Shown piece by piece: positions 21,647 to 30,614 of a DNA stretch of 64,000 nt. Source of the DNA: Coraliomargarita sp965656715. Its GTDB lineage: Bacteria > Verrucomicrobiota > Verrucomicrobiia > Opitutales > Coraliomargaritaceae. The stretch lies in the NCBI GenBank assembly GCA_965656715.1, contig CBFHLR010000007.1:39347-103346 (forward strand), given 5' to 3'. The notes below the pieces were generated by a model. It was not told where the DNA came from. It saw only the letters and a list, made by a program, of their open reading frames with translations, and made no database searches. The position numbers and the translations under genes are program-made. Positions within the stretch are counted from its first letter, which is position 1, and each line of letters opens with the position of its first letter.

Positions 21647-21700
21647 CTCAATGTGGATGCCCGGTTTGGTCCCGAATGCGTGGGCGTTTTCGCTATGGAC

Positions 21701-22414
21701 CTACTTGTTTACTTCCCAGGGCTCGGTGCGCATGACTGAGGAAGGCAGTGCTGTTTGCGAAATGATTCGTCCGCCTTTGTAGACGCGAACCCAGCACCCC
21801 GCCAATTCGTCCTTAGACTGCTTGCTTCCACCATTGGTATAATACCAGCCTTCCTTGAGCTTGCTGGAACTCATTTTGAATTTTTTCGTCTGGTGGGTGA
21901 ACTTTTGATCCGGAGCAAGTGATGCCAAGTTGAAATTGCTGTTGTCGCGCTGTAGTTTCCCTTGATCTTTCTGAGTCGCGGCGACTGCTTCATCGAACAT
22001 GAAGATGATATATTTAACTTCGAGGCCGGTTACGTCCCCACGAGTTTCGTTTGTGACCGATATTTCGTAGCCTTCCATCCAACTTTTGGTGCTGGTTGAT
22101 AGGCTACTGCTTTTACTTCGATCTCCGTTCACTCGGCGGATTTTAACGTCCAGTGCGTCGTGATGCGAGAGGCGGTTCATTTCATCCCAGCTTTTGATGA
22201 AATTTTGGTCCGCCTTGGAGAACGTATCCACGGTGACCGTGAAGTTTCTTCCATCTGCTTTGCGTTTAATGGTGACCTCATTGGCGCTGACGCGCTGGAT
22301 GGCTGCGACCATTTCGCGTCCATCCAAACTGGTGAAGGTTCTGTATTCGCTATTAGCCCAAGTTGCTGAAAGTATTAAAAATAGTCCAAGTATAAGTGCG
22401 TAAGCCTTTTTCAT
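21701..22414 (-). CDS. Secreted protein with SHD1-like N-terminal domain
   Basis: 237 residues from the ATG at 22414. A signal peptide (1-20, ending 'LSATWANS') precedes a domain of the SLA1-homology-1-like type common in Planctomycetes and Verrucomicrobia: 'YRTFTSLDGREMVAAIQRVS' continuing to 'VTIKRKADGRNFTVTVDTFS' and 'DQNFIKSW'. The C-terminal part looks like an all-beta domain ('SWMEGYEISVTNETRGDVTG'). Periplasmic or surface location is likely; the function is unknown. Confidence 0.7.
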   Translation of the reverse strand: MKKAYALILGLFLILSATWANSEYRTFTSLDGREMVAAIQRVSANEVTIKRKADGRNFTVTVDTFSKADQNFIKSWDEMNRLSHHDALDVKIRRVNGDRSKSSSLSTSTKSWMEGYEISVTNETRGDVTGLEVKYIIFMFDEAVAATQKDQGKLQRDNSNFNLASLAPDQKFTHQTKKFKMSSSKLKEGWYYTNGGSKQSKDELAGCWVRVYKGGRIISQTALPSSVMRTEPWEVNK

Positions 22415-22524
22415 CGGGGTCGTTTTAGTTTCGCCCATTAGGTGAGGCAAGATGAAACCATAGTCGCTTGATCGGAAATTGTCTTTATGTTTTGGGGAGA
22501 GGATGAACTGACCCCACAATATGG

Positions 22525-22920
22525 CTATTTGATTTTGCTGAAGCGGGCGAGTGTCTCGCCGTTACGCTTGATGGTAACACCGCCTCCTACGCTGCGTGAG
22601 ATCTCGCTATTTTGGAAGATCGACAGCAAACGGGCTTCCAGTTGCTGAACTTCGGCATTGGACGGACGCTTGGAGTAAACGAGCTTGCCGATTCGTTTAT
22701 CGCGTATCAGTGCAGTCCATTGGTTGACTACCGCTTTACCATAGATGGTATTCTCACGGATCTGCATCGATGCGAAGGACTCTTCATCTGAGAGTGAAAC
22801 GTCCTGAAGCTTTACAAGTTTGTAGTTGCCGTCGAACTTGCCGGCCGATTTGTCCGACGAAGCGCAACCGACAAATAGGCAGAACAACAGAGCGACGAAA
22901 ATGGTATAAGCTCGATTCAT
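22525..22920 (-). CDS. Small lipoprotein of unknown function
   Basis: 131 residues from the ATG at 22920. Signal peptide with lipobox 'LFVGC'. The mature part 'FDGNYKLVKLQDVSLSDEES' ... 'VTIKRNGETLARFSKIK' suggests a small beta-rich lipocalin-like or META-like domain. It lies 40 bp downstream of acr3 on the same strand, so it could be co-transcribed with the arsenic operon, but nothing links it to arsenic functionally. Confidence 0.6.
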   Translation of the reverse strand: MNRAYTIFVALLFCLFVGCASSDKSAGKFDGNYKLVKLQDVSLSDEESFASMQIRENTIYGKAVVNQWTALIRDKRIGKLVYSKRPSNAEVQQLEARLLSIFQNSEISRSVGGGVTIKRNGETLARFSKIK

Positions 22921-22960
22921 GAGCCTTTTAGTAGGGATCGCTGAGACTCTGCGCAATACT

Positions 22961-24022
22961 CTAACTAAAGAGTTGTTTGCGGAACCAGAAGGCGACGTTG
23001 ACCAATGCAATCATCACCGGAACTTCTACCAGAGGCCCAATCACGGCAGCAAAGGCGGCACCACTGCTGATGCCGAAGACGGCGACGGCCACAGCAATCG
23101 CGAGTTCGAAGTTGTTACTAGCAGCAGTGAAGCTGAGTGTGACACTTTGCTTGTAGTCGGCGCCGACCCATTTGCCCATCAGGAAGCTGATGACGAACAT
23201 GATCACAAAGTAGATCGTCAGGGGCACCGCAATGCGCAGCACGTCGAGTGGCAGCGCTAGGATCTTTTCTCCCTTGAAGCTGAACATCAGCACGATGGTA
23301 AACAGCAGGGCAATCAGCGTCAGTGGGCTGATTTTCGGGATGAACTTGGTTTCATACCAATCTCGGCCTTTCAGCTTCACACCAATGAAGCGCGTGAGCA
23401 TGCCGCCGATGAAGGGGATGCCCAAATAGATAAATACACTGATTGCGACTTCCGCCATGGTGATGGCCACGACGCTACCTTCGAGGCCGAAGACCTCTGG
23501 TAGGAAGGTCATAAATACCCAGGCATAGACGCTGAAGAAGATGATCTGGAACATGCTGTTGAAGGCGACGAGGCCCGCAGCGTATTCGTTGTCACCCTCG
23601 GCAAGCTCATTCCAGACGATCACCATCGCGATGCAGCGCGCCAGTCCGATCAGGATCACACCGGTCATGTATTCGGGATAATCCCGCAGGAACAGGATCG
23701 CCAAGACAAACATCAACACTGGCCCGATGAGCCAGTTTTGCACCAGCGACAGTGTTAGCACCTTGAGGTTGCGGAACACCCGTGGCATTTCTTCGTAGCG
23801 CACTTTCGCCAGCGGCGGATACATCATCACGATCAAGCCGATCGCGATCGGAATATTGGTCGTGCCGACTTGGAATGTGTTGAGGAACTCATCGGCACCT
23901 TCAAAGAGGGCGCCGATCGCAACACCAGCCGCCATGGCGAGAAAGATCCAGAGTGTCAAAAAGCGATCCAGGAAGCCGAGCTTCTTGCCGCAGGGTGTGC
24001 AATCGGAGGGATTGGTAGTCAT
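22961..24022 (-). CDS. acr3: Arsenite efflux transporter, ACR3 family
   Basis: 353 residues, inner membrane. About ten hydrophobic segments. The ACR3 hallmark 'GLARCIAMVIVWNELAEGDN' carries the conserved Cys essential for arsenite transport, and 'NNFELAIAVAVAVFGI' matches the second discontinuous helix region. Cys pairs at the N-terminus (DCTPCGKK) are typical of many ACR3 proteins. It is the last transport gene of the arsenic operon and exports the arsenite formed by ArsC. Confidence 0.95.
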   Translation of the reverse strand: MTTNPSDCTPCGKKLGFLDRFLTLWIFLAMAAGVAIGALFEGADEFLNTFQVGTTNIPIAIGLIVMMYPPLAKVRYEEMPRVFRNLKVLTLSLVQNWLIGPVLMFVLAILFLRDYPEYMTGVILIGLARCIAMVIVWNELAEGDNEYAAGLVAFNSMFQIIFFSVYAWVFMTFLPEVFGLEGSVVAITMAEVAISVFIYLGIPFIGGMLTRFIGVKLKGRDWYETKFIPKISPLTLIALLFTIVLMFSFKGEKILALPLDVLRIAVPLTIYFVIMFVISFLMGKWVGADYKQSVTLSFTAASNNFELAIAVAVAVFGISSGAAFAAVIGPLVEVPVMIALVNVAFWFRKQLFS

Positions 24023-24075
24023 GAGATGTAAGTAGGTTGTCCGCAGAGTGTAATGCGGGCGTTGATCTGAAATGC

Positions 24076-24765
24076 TTAGAATATATTTAGCGTGTCGGAC
24101 AAAGTGAGCCAGATGCCGATACCGATGAGGATGGCTCCGGTTAGATTCATCGTGACAGCCTGGATGGATTGAATTTGTTTGAGTGCTTTGCTGGCGCTTG
24201 CGGCGCTCAGAACCAGAAGGAGTGCAACCAGTCCAACGGGCAGGGCGGTGCCCAGTCCGTAGCTGGCGACCAGAAGCGAAGGAAATCCCGATGCGATCGC
24301 GATGGGCATCAGCGAACCGAAAAACAGTGCTGCGGATACTGGGCAGAAGGAAAGTGCGAAGAGCGCGCCGAGACAGAATTCACCCAGTATTCCATAGCGT
24401 GCAAGTTTGTCGGCGAACTTTGCATTGCCTAATTTGAAGCTGACTGGGACTGGTAATAATCCGACGACTGCCATCCCCGCAAGAATCAGGATGGGGCCGA
24501 TGAGCGGGGCAATCTCGTTGCGTAGAAATCCGGAGAGCGCGGGCATAGAGGTCAGTCCTGCCATCAGTGCTGAGGCCAGCGCGATATAAACGACAATCCT
24601 GCCCAGCGTGTAGGCCAATGCACCTGCGCCTGCGCGCCGTTTGTTGTTGGCCTTGCGTGCCAAGACTGATACCGCAGCGACATTGGTCGCCAGAGGGCAG
24701 GGGCTGATCGAGGTCAGAATGCCCAACCAGAGTGCAGTGGCCGGAGCCAGTAATTCGCTAGTCAT
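24076..24765 (-). CDS. arsG: ArsG-family permease (DsbD/CcdA-like)
   Basis: 229 residues with six predicted membrane helices and the DsbD/CcdA-type motif 'TSISPCPLATNVAAVSVLAR' plus a second Cys in 'ALSFCPVSAALFFGSLMPIA'. This set matches the permease called ArsG in arsenic islands (aromatic arsenical efflux or electron transfer across the membrane). Its start overlaps the arsF stop by 4 bp, giving strict coupling. The two membrane Cys residues suggest it passes reducing equivalents to periplasmic ArsF; that mechanism is inferred. Confidence 0.8.
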   Translation of the reverse strand: MTSELLAPATALWLGILTSISPCPLATNVAAVSVLARKANNKRRAGAGALAYTLGRIVVYIALASALMAGLTSMPALSGFLRNEIAPLIGPILILAGMAVVGLLPVPVSFKLGNAKFADKLARYGILGEFCLGALFALSFCPVSAALFFGSLMPIAIASGFPSLLVASYGLGTALPVGLVALLLVLSAASASKALKQIQSIQAVTMNLTGAILIGIGIWLTLSDTLNIF

Positions 24766-25238
24766 CCTTTGCTGCTGAGTTTTTGTTCAATCGCCTCTGA
24801 GAGATAGGCGGTGAATGCGTTCGGTTCAGATAGGTGCTTCCACACGTCGTCCATCTTTTGCCAAGATCGTTCGGTGCCGCTCCATTGATCGGAGATGACA
24901 ACTGTTTTGAAGGACAAATCGTAGTCGCCTGCGAAGTGCGCGTTTTCAGGCTGGTCGATGTTGCGAATATCTAAGCGAACAAGGCCCGAGGCTGCCTCGT
25001 TGGCGAACTTGGTTTCGATGGTTTGGCGTGTCAGTTTTTCGATGTTGAGGCACGACTTGCAGCGCACATCGGTGGTGAAATAGGTCACGACGACGACGTG
25101 GTTCGACGTTGCTTCTTGAGCGGGTGCGGGTGCGTCTACTGTCGAAGCGTGTGCGGATGGCGTAAATTTATCCCATGCCCAGTAGCCGATGCCGCTTGCC
25201 ACGAATGCCAGCAGCACAATTTGTAACAGCTTTCGCAT
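24762..25238 (-). CDS. arsF: ArsF-family thioredoxin-like exported protein
   Basis: 158 residues. An N-terminal signal anchor ('LLQIVLLAFVASGIGYWAW') is followed by a thioredoxin-like fold with the redox motif 'TTDVRCKSCLNIEKLT' (CxxC) and 'YDLSFKTVVISDQ'. It matches the ArsF family paired with ArsG in ars operons. It probably acts on the periplasmic side. It overlaps arsG by 4 bp and begins 3 bp after the stop of the thioredoxin-like gene, so the three form one translational block. Confidence 0.8.
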   Translation of the reverse strand: MRKLLQIVLLAFVASGIGYWAWDKFTPSAHASTVDAPAPAQEATSNHVVVVTYFTTDVRCKSCLNIEKLTRQTIETKFANEAASGLVRLDIRNIDQPENAHFAGDYDLSFKTVVISDQWSGTERSWQKMDDVWKHLSEPNAFTAYLSEAIEQKLSSKG

Positions 25239-25241
25239 TGT

Positions 25242-25475
25242 TTACTTTAGGAGCTCCTGTAGCTCAGCTTGGGTTGGAACTTTGCCGGATGACTTGATCT
25301 CTCCGTCGACGATGAGGGCGGGAGTGACCATGACTCCGAAGTCGGCGAAGCGCATCATGTCGGTGATCTTCTCGATCTGACTATCCAGGCCCATGGATTC
25401 TGCCGCCTGCTCTGTCGCAGACATGAGTTGATTACATTTGGGGCAGCCTGATCCGAGTATTTTGATTTGCTTCAT
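25242..25475 (-). CDS. Small thioredoxin-like redox protein (CPKC)
   Basis: 77 residues from the ATG at 25475 (the longer open frame overlaps arsC and is not protein-like). 'IKILGSGCPKCNQLM' carries a CxxC at the start of a thioredoxin fold and 'FGVMVTPALIVDGEI' carries the cis-Pro, as in the redox-active disulfide protein 2 family. In this operon it may reduce ArsC or ArsF. Confidence 0.85.
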   Translation of the reverse strand: MKQIKILGSGCPKCNQLMSATEQAAESMGLDSQIEKITDMMRFADFGVMVTPALIVDGEIKSSGKVPTQAELQELLK

Positions 25476-25536
25476 GTTAAATTGTTTGGGGTGAGGCTGC
25501 GGATGCTGAGTCCGCAGCCTCGAAATAGAACGTAAG

Positions 25537-25974
25537 CTACGCCTTGACCGCCTCGCGGTAGCCGGCTGCGTAGGCTTCAAAGACGAGCTTAATCTCGTCG
25601 CGGATGCGACGGAAGGCGTCGAGCTCGCTTTCGCCCTCGCGCTGTGCGTGCGGGGGATCTTCGAAGCCCCAGTGGTAGCGGTTGACCATGCCCGGGAAGG
25701 TTGGGCAGGCTTGGTCGGCGTTGCCGCATACGGTGATCACGGTGGTGATACCTTCGTTGAGATAGAGATCGAGGTGATCGGAGGTGTGCTCGCTGGCATC
25801 GTAACCGATTTCCTTGAGTGCTTCGATGGCGAGTGGATGGACTTCTCCCTTTGGTTTGGATCCGGCGCTGTAGACGTCGAATAGGTCGCCCGCTGCGGCG
25901 CGGAGGATGCCTTCAGCCATGTGGCTGCGGCAGGAGTTACCTGTGCATAGAATGAGAACTTTTGGTTTGGACAT
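25537..25974 (-). CDS. arsC: Arsenate reductase, low-molecular-weight phosphatase type
   Basis: 145 residues, cytoplasmic. It reduces arsenate to arsenite with thioredoxin. The P-loop 'LCTGNSCRSHMAEG' has the nucleophilic Cys10, Arg16 and Ser17; the relay cysteines are in 'VCGNADQACPTFPG'; 'WGFEDPP' supplies the general acid Asp. Full length and intact. Confidence 0.96.
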   Translation of the reverse strand: MSKPKVLILCTGNSCRSHMAEGILRAAAGDLFDVYSAGSKPKGEVHPLAIEALKEIGYDASEHTSDHLDLYLNEGITTVITVCGNADQACPTFPGMVNRYHWGFEDPPHAQREGESELDAFRRIRDEIKLVFEAYAAGYREAVKA

Positions 25975-26024
25975 GATTATGTGTGTGAAGGTTTGAATGT
26001 ATGAAGGTTAAAGGTGGTTATCGT

Positions 26025-27017
26025 TTAGAGATAGTTAGCCAGTGCGTTCAGCAGGTAGCCGGTGAAAATAATCGCGAGTGTGGTGATGCCGAAGTAGATG
26101 CCGATCAACTGCAGCTTCATGGTGCGACGGAGCATGATCGCCTCAGGCAAGCTGAGTGCAGCCATGGCCATCATGAAGGCGAGGGCAGTGCCGAGTGGAA
26201 TGCCCTTGTTGAACAGCACCACGGCGATCGGAACAATTGCGGCGCAACTGCCATACATTGGCACGCCGAGCACCGTTGCGATCGGCACCGAGAAGATGCC
26301 AGTGGCTGCCATCAACGAGTGGATGGTGTCTTGCGGCACGTAGTTGTGAATAAAGGCACCGATGCCGACGCCCACGACGACCCAAATCCAGATCTGCTTG
26401 ATGACGCTGATCGCTTCGTCGACGCCATAGCGTAGGCGAGTTGCGAGTGTGTGTTGGATGTCCTCGTCGCCTTCGTGCACGCCGTCGGTGATGTCTTTTT
26501 CAAGATACTTGCGCAGTCCCATTTTGCCAAGGATCGCGCCCGCAACGGTGCCTATAAATAGACCACTGCAGACGTAGGCGACCGTCACCGGCACGCCGAA
26601 CTCACCGGCCATGAGGATGACCAAGTATTCGTTGATAATCGGCGAAGTGATCAGGAAAGAGAAGGTCACGCCCAAGGGCACGCCGGCCTTCAACAGACTA
26701 ATAAAAATCGGAATAGAGGAGCAGGAGCAGAACGGCGTGATCGCACCGAAAAGCGCAGCCACGAAGTTGCCCATCATGCCGCCCTTACTCATCCACGCTT
26801 TAAGGCGCTGTTGTGGCAACCAGGTGCGGATGAAGCCGATCACGAAGATCATCACTGCCAACAGCAGGAAGATCTTTACGGTGTCGTAGAGGAAAAAGTG
26901 CAGGGCACCGCCAAACTTCGTGCTCAGATCCAAGCCCAAGCCATCGAGCAGCTTGGTGACGAGATCAGCGAGGAAGTCTGCCTCGTGCTCGCTATGTTGT
27001 TCGGCTTCTAGCAGCAT
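26025..27017 (-). CDS. Permease of the ArsP / DUF318 family
   Basis: 330 residues, eight or so membrane helices, with the family motif 'ITPFCSCSSIPIFISLLKAG' (paired Cys for trivalent organoarsenical binding in ArsP) and a symmetric second half 'GVPMYGSCAAIVPIAVVLF'. Located in an ars operon, it is a probable organoarsenical efflux permease. Other members of the family transport different substrates, so the ligand is inferred. Its 5' end overlaps the Cys-rich mini-protein gene by 10 bp. Confidence 0.85.
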   Translation of the reverse strand: MLLEAEQHSEHEADFLADLVTKLLDGLGLDLSTKFGGALHFFLYDTVKIFLLLAVMIFVIGFIRTWLPQQRLKAWMSKGGMMGNFVAALFGAITPFCSCSSIPIFISLLKAGVPLGVTFSFLITSPIINEYLVILMAGEFGVPVTVAYVCSGLFIGTVAGAILGKMGLRKYLEKDITDGVHEGDEDIQHTLATRLRYGVDEAISVIKQIWIWVVVGVGIGAFIHNYVPQDTIHSLMAATGIFSVPIATVLGVPMYGSCAAIVPIAVVLFNKGIPLGTALAFMMAMAALSLPEAIMLRRTMKLQLIGIYFGITTLAIIFTGYLLNALANYL

Positions 27018-27190
27018 TTTCCGCCCTTACCGTCGCTACCGCCGCAACAACTGTTTTGGGCCTTTTCATCGGCTTTTGCTTTCATGCTATTGTCCAGCTT
27101 GGTGAATATGCGTGAGAAGAAACCACCCTTGGCCTCTGGTTGGGCTTCTTGTGGTTTCAGGTCTTTAATGTCTTTGTTTTGTTCGCTCAT
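27008..27190 (-). CDS. 60-residue protein with C-terminal CCGG...CC motif
   Basis: 60 residues: an acidic, Lys-rich N-terminus, a central amphipathic segment ('GGFFSRIFTKLDNSMKAKAD') and a C-terminus with two vicinal Cys pairs, SCCGGSDGKGGKCC. The gene is inside the ars operon, overlapping the permease gene by 10 bp. Paired thiols suit binding of As(III) or Sb(III), so it may be a metallochaperone or a regulator of the permease. I know of no characterised homologue. Confidence 0.75.
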   Translation of the reverse strand: MSEQNKDIKDLKPQEAQPEAKGGFFSRIFTKLDNSMKAKADEKAQNSCCGGSDGKGGKCC

Positions 27191-27297
27191 AAGTGATCGC
27201 GCTTTGCGCTGAGTTTTAAGTATTTAGTATTAAGTGATTAGGAGTGGAGTTTCTTGAGGATAGAATCCTGACACTCTCAATCGTATTGCTATGCCGC

Positions 27298-27681
27298 CTA
27301 GCAGCAGCCAATGCTTTCGCAGACAGGTTCTGGGCAATCGGTTGATTCCTTTGCGATACGCTTCACGAGTTTTTCGCGGGCGACCAAGTCTTGTTGAAGT
27401 TCATTACAGTCACAGCACTCCGCAGTGCGTAAATGCTGCAGGTTGACTTGTAGAAGTTTCGGAGCGGGGTGGTTTAAATGGTAAACCATCCAAGTTCCTT
27501 CGCGCCGGGAATCGATGAGCCCGAGGTGTTTCATGCCTGCGAGTTGTTTGGAGATTTTAACTTGGGTGGCATTGAGTAGCTCCTGTATGTGGCATACGCA
27601 GAGCGGTCCTGCCTCAAGCAGGTTGAGGATCCGTAGGCGCTGTGGATCGGCGATGCATTTGAAGATGTCGGATGCTTCCAT
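27298..27681 (-). CDS. arsR: ArsR-family transcriptional repressor
   Basis: 127 residues. Winged helix-turn-helix with 'IADPQRLRILNLLEAGPLCV' and the As(III)-binding 'CVCH' in the recognition-helix region. 'TQVKISKQLAGMKHLGLI' is the DNA-binding helix. The C-terminus adds more Cys (ECCDCNE, CPEPVCESIGCC), which suggests a second metalloid site. First gene of the operon; its operator candidate is directly upstream. Confidence 0.95.
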   Translation of the reverse strand: MEASDIFKCIADPQRLRILNLLEAGPLCVCHIQELLNATQVKISKQLAGMKHLGLIDSRREGTWMVYHLNHPAPKLLQVNLQHLRTAECCDCNELQQDLVAREKLVKRIAKESTDCPEPVCESIGCC

Positions 27682-27688
27682 AAGTTGT

Positions 27689-27726
27689 GTATATTCTACT
27701 TTAAGTATATACTGTCAATGGTATAT
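27689..27726 (-). promoter_or_regulatory. Candidate ArsR operator: GTATAT repeats at 16-bp spacing
   Basis: GTATAT occurs at 27689, 27705 and 27721, exactly 16 bp apart, and the middle copy is the palindrome GTATATAC (27705-27712), giving inverted-repeat half-sites too. The array begins 8 bp upstream of the arsR start codon and lies in the divergent space to the cstA-like gene, so it could control both. Confidence 0.6.
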
Positions 27727-27774
27727 TCGGGGAAGTGAGCTTACTAGAATTATTGGTTCTGTGTAGTTGTAATC

Positions 27775-29418
27775 GTGCAAAGGATCCTTTGCATCGTGGG
27801 CATGCTCTTAGTCCTGCTTGTTCTTACCTCTATCTTACTGTTACTGGCGTATCGCTACTACGGCGCGTTTTTGGAGCGTCGCTGTAAAATTGAGCCGGAT
27901 CGTGAGACACCGGCCTGTGAGATAAATGACGGGGTGGACTACGTGCCGACCCGTGCCTCGGTGTTGTTCGGGCACCATTTCTCGTCGATTGCGGGTGCCG
28001 GGCCTATTGTGGGACCGATTATCGCTGCCTCGGTGTTTGGTTGGGGGCCGACTTGGGTTTGGATTCTGATCGGTGCGATCTTTGTTGGCGGGGTGCACGA
28101 TTTTGGCAGCACTTTTATGTCCTTGCGCTACGGTGGGCGTTCGATTACTTCGACTTGCCGCAAGCTGGTCGGGGAAACGACGGGCAAACTCTTTCTGATC
28201 TTTGTGCTGTTGGCCTTGGTCTACGTGATTGTCGTCTTTCTTGACATCACCGTGACGGGCTTTATGCAGACTCCTGAAGTCGCGACGGCCTCTGGCTGGT
28301 TTATTTTGGTCGCGCTGGCCTTTGGCTTGGTGGCTCGGAAGTCTGGGATTTCCTACAAACTGGTTATCCCGTTCTTTGTGGTGCTGACCTATCTTGGGCT
28401 TTGGGTTGGGGTTAAGTTTCCCGCTCCGGCGATGAGCAAAGAGTTCTGGATGGGCGCTTTGGTGGTGTATTGCTATTGTGCGGCGATCTTACCGGTGAGC
28501 ACTTTGATGCAGCCGCGCGATTTCCTTAGTGCGACCTTTTTGTATGCGATCATGGCGCTAGGGCTACTGGGCTTGGTTGTGCATGGTGGTGGTTTTGAGT
28601 TGCCTGTATTTACCAGCTTTGAACCAAAAGATCTGAATTATATGGTGCCGTTCTTGTTTATCACTGTGGCCTGTGGTGCTTGCAGTGGTTTTCATAGTAT
28701 TGTCAGTAGTGGCACGACTTCAAAGCAGATAAAGACCGAGCGTGACGTGCGTAAGGTTTCCTACGGCGCGATGTTGGTGGAGGGCTTGCTGGCGGTCTTT
28801 GCTTTGGCCTGTGTGGGTGTCATTGGCGGACTGGGCGAAGGTTCACCTCTTGCGGCCTTTTCCGAGGGCTCCGCAGTGTTTTTTGGCGCGCTTGGTGTGC
28901 CAGTCGAGCTAGGAGCTACCTTTGCGACCTTGGCAGTCAGCACTTTTCTGCTGACCACGTTAGATACTTGCACACGCCTGACCCGCTTCCTTGTGGAAGA
29001 GTTTTTCAACTGGCGTAGTGCGAGTAGTCGCTATGTGGGGACTGCATTGGTGTTACTGCTGCCCGCGGCCTGTGCCTTTGGGACTTATACTGCGCCGGAC
29101 GGAACGGTGCTGCCGGTATGGAAGGCGATCTGGCCTCTGTTTGGTGCAACCAACCAGTTGCTGGCCGCGTTAGCATTGATTACTTTTGTGGTGTTTTTGA
29201 AGCACCGCCGGATTGCCTTTGGCTTCGTGCTGCTGCCGGCTTTAGCAATGGCGGTGATGCCCATCGTAGCGCTGGTGATGATGGTGATGCAAAACGGCCC
29301 GTTCAGCCTGCTTGGGGGCATTGCGCTGGGGATGGTTCTGCTTGGTGTATATGTGACTTTGATGTCGCTGAAGTTTGTCATGCGCCCGGGGCTTGAAGCT
29401 TTAGGCGCTGAGGCGTAA
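27775..29418 (+). CDS. CstA-family transporter
   Basis: 547 residues from a GTG at 27775; an ATG at 27802 is an alternative start. More than a dozen hydrophobic segments with CstA landmarks: 'DYVPTRASVLFGHHFSSIAG' followed by 'AGPIVGPIIAASVFGWGP', 'GGVHDFGSTFMSLRYGGRSI', 'ACGACSGFHSIVSSGTTSKQ' and 'WPLFGATNQLLAALALI'. CstA proteins import peptides or pyruvate in the inner membrane. Divergent from arsR; no link to arsenic is known to me. Confidence 0.9.
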   Translation: MQRILCIVGMLLVLLVLTSILLLLAYRYYGAFLERRCKIEPDRETPACEINDGVDYVPTRASVLFGHHFSSIAGAGPIVGPIIAASVFGWGPTWVWILIGAIFVGGVHDFGSTFMSLRYGGRSITSTCRKLVGETTGKLFLIFVLLALVYVIVVFLDITVTGFMQTPEVATASGWFILVALAFGLVARKSGISYKLVIPFFVVLTYLGLWVGVKFPAPAMSKEFWMGALVVYCYCAAILPVSTLMQPRDFLSATFLYAIMALGLLGLVVHGGGFELPVFTSFEPKDLNYMVPFLFITVACGACSGFHSIVSSGTTSKQIKTERDVRKVSYGAMLVEGLLAVFALACVGVIGGLGEGSPLAAFSEGSAVFFGALGVPVELGATFATLAVSTFLLTTLDTCTRLTRFLVEEFFNWRSASSRYVGTALVLLLPAACAFGTYTAPDGTVLPVWKAIWPLFGATNQLLAALALITFVVFLKHRRIAFGFVLLPALAMAVMPIVALVMMVMQNGPFSLLGGIALGMVLLGVYVTLMSLKFVMRPGLEALGAEA

Positions 29419-29466
29419 AAGGGCTGTGCCTGTTGAAGTCCGACTGGGGCGTGTTAGTTTAGCCCG

Positions 29467-30610
29467 ATGGACTGGCGTCGATACGCTTTTTGGGTAGGAG
29501 GCTTTGTTTTTAGCTCATTGGCGCTGACGGCGAATGATCGCGAGGCGGCGCAAGCAGAGCTGGAGCAAAGCCGGAAATTGCGTGCCGATTTGTTGGAGGT
29601 GGTGGATTTTCTCTGGGGATGTGCTCTTTTTTACCACGAGTGAGCAATTCAATGAGCTTGCTCCTGAAGCGCGTCGCAGGTTCTTGGGCTGGTGCTACCG
29701 GACGGTGCCTTATATGCGCTCGCTGTGTTTTGATAAGGTGCCAGAGGTCTCGTTGTTTGATCTTGGGATCATGGCCACTTGGATGAAACGCTATCTGGAG
29801 CTTGAGGAGGCACAGACTGCCTTTGGCAAGGCACGGTTGGAGTTTCTGGAGTATGTGGATCGCTTGGATCGGCGGGTCAACCGTTTGATGAAGAAGCGTA
29901 TGAGTGCTGAGGACTATACGCAGTTGCAGCAAGAATTGCATCGGTGGATCGATCAGAACCCCAAGGCGATGCGGATGCGTTACCAGATCGCAAGCGATCT
30001 GGCAATTGAGCATCTGGACTTGGAGGAGGACGAAGTGGGCCTCTCGGTCGAACAACGCTTGCTGGGCGATCTGAAGAGTCGTGGAGGTGGCCTTTTTACG
30101 GGGAAATTAGAGAGCACGAATTTGCAGGTCAACGAGATCGAGTTGGAAATGGAGCGAATCGCGGACCACTTGGAGTGGATGCCTGTCTATACCTCATGGG
30201 TGATGCAGATGATGGCACTCGATTATCTCGAGTCAGGGCCGTTGGTCGACGAGTTGGAACAGTTACACGAGTTAAAGGCGATTCGTCTAGAGCTTCAGGA
30301 GCTAACTCAGAAGCTTACTCCGTTGGCGGAACTGGGCTCGTTTCACCCCCAGATTGACAAGAGCTTGGAGCACCTCGATCAGTTGGAATCGCATATGACG
30401 ACGATTGAAGATACCTTTGTGAAGCATGAGCGCCGTGTAGGGGATGCCGCTGAGGCCTTAAACCGTATCGCGATCGTGCTGACGGATCGCAATGTGCTGA
30501 TCACGCTTGCGATCATTATCGGAGGAAGCATGGGACTCGCGTTTATCCTCTGTATCGCGGTCTATCGAACCTTTCTAGTGGTCGCTCGGTCTAAGAGGAA
30601 TGCCGATTGA
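29467..30610 (+). CDS. Membrane protein of unknown function with an apparent frameshift
   Basis: The C-terminal frame (open from 29534) encodes a charged helical protein with coiled-coil segments and one C-terminal TM helix ('LITLAIIIGGSMGLAFILCI'). Its first 29 codons are not protein-like. In another frame, the ATG at 29467 encodes a good signal peptide ('YAFWVGGFVFSSLALTAND') and a helix ('AELEQSRKLRADLLEVVDF'), stopping at 29641. Dropping one G from GGGG at 29615-29618 joins the two as ...VVDFLWDVLFFTT.... So this is either a real +1 frameshift or a sequencing error. No family recognised. It is convergent with dgt. Confidence 0.65.
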
Positions 30611-30614
30611 GCCC

